From an uncultured Succinatimonas sp. (GTDB taxonomy: Bacteria; Pseudomonadota; Gammaproteobacteria; Enterobacterales; Succinivibrionaceae), in the NCBI GenBank assembly GCA_905201175.1, contig CAJKNC010000025.1, positions 1 to 17,530 of the forward strand: a stretch of 17,530 nucleotides of DNA, read 5' to 3'. The notes below the pieces were generated by a model, which had not been told where the DNA came from, made no database searches, and was given only the letters and a program-made list of their open reading frames with translations. How positions within the stretch are numbered: the first letter of the stretch is position 1; each line of letters begins with the position of its first letter. The position numbers and the translations under genes are program-made. Below, piece after piece: positions 14,904 through 17,530 of this stretch.

Positions 14904-15911
14904 TTAGTATTGCTTTTGTAAAACCTTATCTAAAATGTCAGGGTTATCCATTTTGTCTTTAACTAAATCGTATACTTTGCCCTCAATAGCCTGTTTTCGC
15001 CAAATATCTTTTTCCTCTGGAGTTATCTCAATAACCTCATTGCCTAGCTGCTTAAATTTATCCTTTAACTGATTATCAATTTCCACGGCTCGAGCTCTTT
15101 GCAGCTTAGTTGCCTCTTCAACGGCTTCAAGCAATGCTTTTTGCTGATTTTCTGATAAGGAGTCAAATTTCTCCTGATTTATCATGACAAAATGAGGGCC
15201 GTATACATGTCCTGTAAGAGATATATATTTTTGAGCCTCATAAAAATGATTGGAATCAATCAAAGCAAGGGGATTTTCCTGAGCATCAATCGTTCCCTGC
15301 TGAAGCGCCGACAAAACTTCTGTAAAAGCCATTGGAGTCGGATTTGCGCCCCAATTCTTCCACATAGCCAGCTGAATTTCATTTTCCATGGTTCTCAATT
15401 TCTGATTTTTAATATCTTTAGGAACTCTTACTGGAACCTTGTTATTTGTATACATTCTAAAGCCATTCTGCCACACGGCTAAAAGCTTTAGTCCTTTTGA
15501 ACCAACGATGCTATTAACTTTTTTACCAGCTTCGCTGTCAAACCATTTAAAGGCTTCTGCTGAATCATCAAAAAGAAAAGGCGCATCATATAAATACAAA
15601 TCATGCATCATATTCGCAATAGGTGAAGTCGGCGTATTTACCATATCTATTTCACCTAAAATCACGGATTCAGTAGCGACGCGATCATCACCATAAGAAT
15701 TATCATTATACAAATTAATATCCAATGAGCCATTGGTCTTTTCTACAACTAATTTTTTAAGCAATGCCCCAGCTTCCTTGCCTGACTGATTAGCCACATT
15801 CGCAAACTGTAATACCACCTTATCTTCAGCATAAGATGCAGTTATAGTGCAAATACCTGCAGCTGCAATAACAGCCATACACAAGGTTTTCATTTTTATA
15901 TTTTTCATCAT
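14904..15911 (-). CDS. dctP: TRAP transporter solute-binding protein (DctP family)
   Basis: This is a periplasmic binding protein that delivers substrate to a sodium-coupled TRAP permease. A signal peptide spans residues 1-28, with cleavage after ASYA. The mature part begins EDKVVLQFANV, then shows YGDDRVATESVILGEIDM and YLYDAPFLF. The family signature KNQKLRTMENEIQLAMW includes Arg173 (about 145 in the mature protein), the position that binds the ligand carboxylate in most DctP/SiaP proteins. FTEVLSALQQGTIDAQENP completes the ligand-site region with Asn213. The length, 335 residues, is typical. A GGAG lies six bases before the ATG, 27 bases after dctM. The conserved arginine points to an acidic substrate; its identity is not readable from sequence. 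Confidence 0.93.
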   Translation of the reverse strand: MMKNIKMKTLCMAVIAAAGICTITASYAEDKVVLQFANVANQSGKEAGALLKKLVVEKTNGSLDINLYNDNSYGDDRVATESVILGEIDMVNTPTSPIANMMHDLYLYDAPFLFDDSAEAFKWFDSEAGKKVNSIVGSKGLKLLAVWQNGFRMYTNNKVPVRVPKDIKNQKLRTMENEIQLAMWKNWGANPTPMAFTEVLSALQQGTIDAQENPLALIDSNHFYEAQKYISLTGHVYGPHFVMINQEKFDSLSENQQKALLEAVEEATKLQRARAVEIDNQLKDKFKQLGNEVIEITPEEKDIWRKQAIEGKVYDLVKDKMDNPDILDKVLQKQY

Positions 15912-15938
15912 AAAAAGCTCCTTAATATTTGTTAAAAA

Positions 15939-17222
15939 TTATAAAGTGGGTAAAGTCATTGATATTCCTGGTATAAAGGATATAAGCAATAAATTGATTA
16001 ACATTACGATGATGAAAGGCGTTATTCCTTTTAGAATAACTTCCATAGGCGAATTAGATATTCTTGATGCGACAAACAGATTTATGCCTAAAGGAGGAGT
16101 GGTAAAGCCAATAGCCAAATTTACCACCATTATTATTCCAAAATGAACCGGATCTAAACCAATAGCTTTAGCAATAGGCATCAGTATTGGGGCTAAAACC
16201 AAAATAGCCGGCGTTGTATCCATAAAGCAGCCAACTATCAGCAGCAATATATTAATTAATATCAATAAGATAACTGCATTGCTGGTTAAGCTTAAAAGAC
16301 TTTGGGTTATAAGAGCTGGTATTTGCTCAACCATAATTATCTTCGTAAAAGCTGAAGCACAGCCTAAGATAACCATTGTTGTAGCTGTAGTAGAACAAGA
16401 GGTTGCTATGGCTTTAAATACTTTCTTAAAATTTAATTCTCTGTGGAAAAAATAACCGCAGACAAAGGCATAAAGGGCAGCTACGGAAGCTGCTTCTGTG
16501 GGAGTAAAAATGCCTGCATAAATTCCTCCTAAGATAATGATAGGATTTATTAATGCCCATTTGGCATCATAAATAGCCTTTAAAGCTTCCCTCTTAGCAG
16601 GAGCACTTTCATTAGATCTAATATTATTTTTTCTGCAATGAAAGTAACAATAAATAATCAGAGAAACACCAATAAGGATTCCTGGGATAAATCCTGCCAT
16701 AAACAGGTCGGTTACAGAGGTGCCTGTAGCTACGCCAAAAATTACCATTGGTATTGAAGGCGGGATAATAACGCCGATTGCTCCGGCTGTAGCTACAAGA
16801 GCTAAACAGAAGCTTTTGCTATAGCCCTGCTTTAGCATGGTAGGAATAACCATTGTGCCTACTGCAGCAACCGTAGCAGGACCGGAGCCTGAAACTGCAG
16901 CAAAAAACATACAGACAAGCACCGTAACAATAGCCAAGCCGCCTGTTACTCTGCCGAAAAATATATTGCAAACCTTTAAAATCCTAGTAGATACTCCTCC
17001 AGCACTCATCAAATCTCCAGCGAGAATAAACATAGGAATTGCCAAAATAGGAAATGAATCGCAGGAGGTAACTAATGACTGAGTCAAGGAAATTAAGGTC
17101 AGAGAAGAACTTCCAAAAGCAATTGCTACCATCGCAGAAAATCCTAAGGATATTCCTACAGGCACATTTAAAATAAGAAGAATTGCTAAAGATACAAATA
17201 ATAATATGACAGCCATATGCAT
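15939..17222 (-). CDS. dctM: TRAP transporter large membrane subunit (DctM family)
   Basis: This is the inner-membrane transport subunit of a TRAP system, moving substrate with sodium. It has 427 residues and about 12 hydrophobic segments, and it looks complete at both ends. Family motifs include NVPVGISLG near the start, PMFILAGDLMSAGGVSTRI, MFFAAVSGSGPATVAAVG, the IIPPSIPMVIFG stretch, FTPTEAASVAALYA and the C-terminal NLAIGFTTPPLGINLFVASRI. Two ATGs compete for the start: GGGAG is only two bases from 17222 but eight bases from 17216, so the protein may begin MAVILLF at 17216 (425 residues). It lies seven bases after the dctQ stop and directly before dctP, the Q-M-P order. Confidence 0.95.
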   Translation of the reverse strand: MHMAVILLFVSLAILLILNVPVGISLGFSAMVAIAFGSSSLTLISLTQSLVTSCDSFPILAIPMFILAGDLMSAGGVSTRILKVCNIFFGRVTGGLAIVTVLVCMFFAAVSGSGPATVAAVGTMVIPTMLKQGYSKSFCLALVATAGAIGVIIPPSIPMVIFGVATGTSVTDLFMAGFIPGILIGVSLIIYCYFHCRKNNIRSNESAPAKREALKAIYDAKWALINPIIILGGIYAGIFTPTEAASVAALYAFVCGYFFHRELNFKKVFKAIATSCSTTATTMVILGCASAFTKIIMVEQIPALITQSLLSLTSNAVILLILINILLLIVGCFMDTTPAILVLAPILMPIAKAIGLDPVHFGIIMVVNLAIGFTTPPLGINLFVASRISNSPMEVILKGITPFIIVMLINLLLISFIPGISMTLPTL

Positions 17223-17228
17223 TTCTCC

Positions 17229-17501
17229 CTATATATTCAGTTCTTCAGAAGGGTCGTAATTCTTGTTTTCTTTTATTTTTTTAAATCGATAGATTATGGT
17301 TTGTATTTGCCTAATAGCTGTTAAAAAGAAGCCCACGCCAGGCGCTGCATATACAATCCACATTGGTATGCCCATTGCCGGAGAAGTTTGGCTTAACATC
17401 AGCTGTCTATTTACTAGCAGCACTGAATAGGCAATAACAATGAAGCAGAATATTAAAAATAAAAAATCGCCAATTATAGTATGAACCCCATTATTGATCA
17501 C
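17229..17501 (-). CDS. dctQ: TRAP transporter small membrane subunit (DctQ), C-terminal part only
   Basis: This 90-residue frame encodes the last two of the four membrane helices of a DctQ subunit: IIGDFLFLIFCFIVIAYSVLLV and, after the signature SQTSPAMGIPMW, IVYAAPGVGFFLTAIRQIQ. A full DctQ has about 150-190 residues. The first two helices are missing, the only in-frame start is a GTG without Shine-Dalgarno, and an in-frame TAA lies at 17523-17525. Another minus frame is open from the window edge to 17501 and reads FHNKTPLSIM before TGA. It would join this frame in register if two bases were absent, so a frameshift (biological or sequencing) is plausible. Truncation by insertion or a contig end are alternatives. 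The DctQ identity of what remains is fairly certain; functionality is not. Confidence 0.72.
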   Translation of the reverse strand: MINNGVHTIIGDFLFLIFCFIVIAYSVLLVNRQLMLSQTSPAMGIPMWIVYAAPGVGFFLTAIRQIQTIIYRFKKIKENKNYDPSEELNI

Positions 17502-17519
17502 ATGATTGATAATGGGGTT
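17484..17519. repeat. Inverted repeat at the right edge, overlapping the dctQ break
   Basis: AACCCCATTAT (17484-17494) and ATAATGGGGTT (17509-17519) are perfect 11-bp inverted arms around a 14-base spacer. On the + strand the right arm runs into TTTTGTTATGAAA, giving a hairpin with a short T-rich tail and then a possible ATG at 17525. It could be a terminator, the end of a mobile element, an operator or a coding coincidence. Confidence 0.6.
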
Positions 17520-17530
17520 TTGTTATGAAA

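Overview
The window suggests an AT-rich, host-associated or anaerobic gammaproteobacterium. The closest fit I can suggest is the Succinivibrionaceae (Succinivibrio/Succinatimonas/Anaerobiospirillum type). That placement is inference from gene content (yfhM-pbpC pair, ThiH-type thiamin operon, TRAP transporter) and from protein resemblance to enteric homologues; no rRNA or other marker gene is present. Both ends of the window are cut inside genes or at an unclear junction.

Left part (1-4597, + strand): the C-terminal ~870 residues of a YfhM-type bacterial alpha-2-macroglobulin, translationally coupled to pbpC (penicillin-binding protein 1C). This is the classic periplasmic defence/peptidoglycan repair pair, but the macroglobulin shows no thioester motif. 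Two minus-strand genes follow: a TauE/SafE (YfcA-like) permease and a small exported protein resembling DUF1036.

Middle (6194-11544, - strand): a compact thiamin operon in the order thiC, thiDE, thiS, thiG, thiH. It is read from a recognisable promoter through a TPP riboswitch and ends at a good intrinsic terminator. The genes overlap or nearly touch. ThiD and ThiE are fused into one polypeptide and thiF is absent. The operon makes HMP-P (ThiC), phosphorylates it and couples it to the thiazole (ThiDE), and builds the thiazole phosphate (ThiS, ThiG, ThiH).

A ~520-bp AT-rich non-coding stretch (11522-12040) separates this from the right part (12041-17501, - strand). That part is a probable catabolic operon in the order dctQ (C-terminal part only), dctM, dctP, a Gfo/Idh/MocA oxidoreductase, an IolI-like TIM-barrel isomerase and a FadR-type GntR regulator. 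The solute-binding protein keeps the arginine that usually binds a carboxylate, while the two enzymes look like inositol or keto-sugar chemistry. The module may therefore import and oxidise/isomerise a sugar acid or cyclitol derivative by an uncharacterised route. The small TRAP subunit is interrupted at the right edge beside an 11-bp inverted repeat, so it is frameshifted, truncated by an insertion, or affected by an assembly end.

No tRNA, rRNA, CRISPR array or complete mobile element was recognised.
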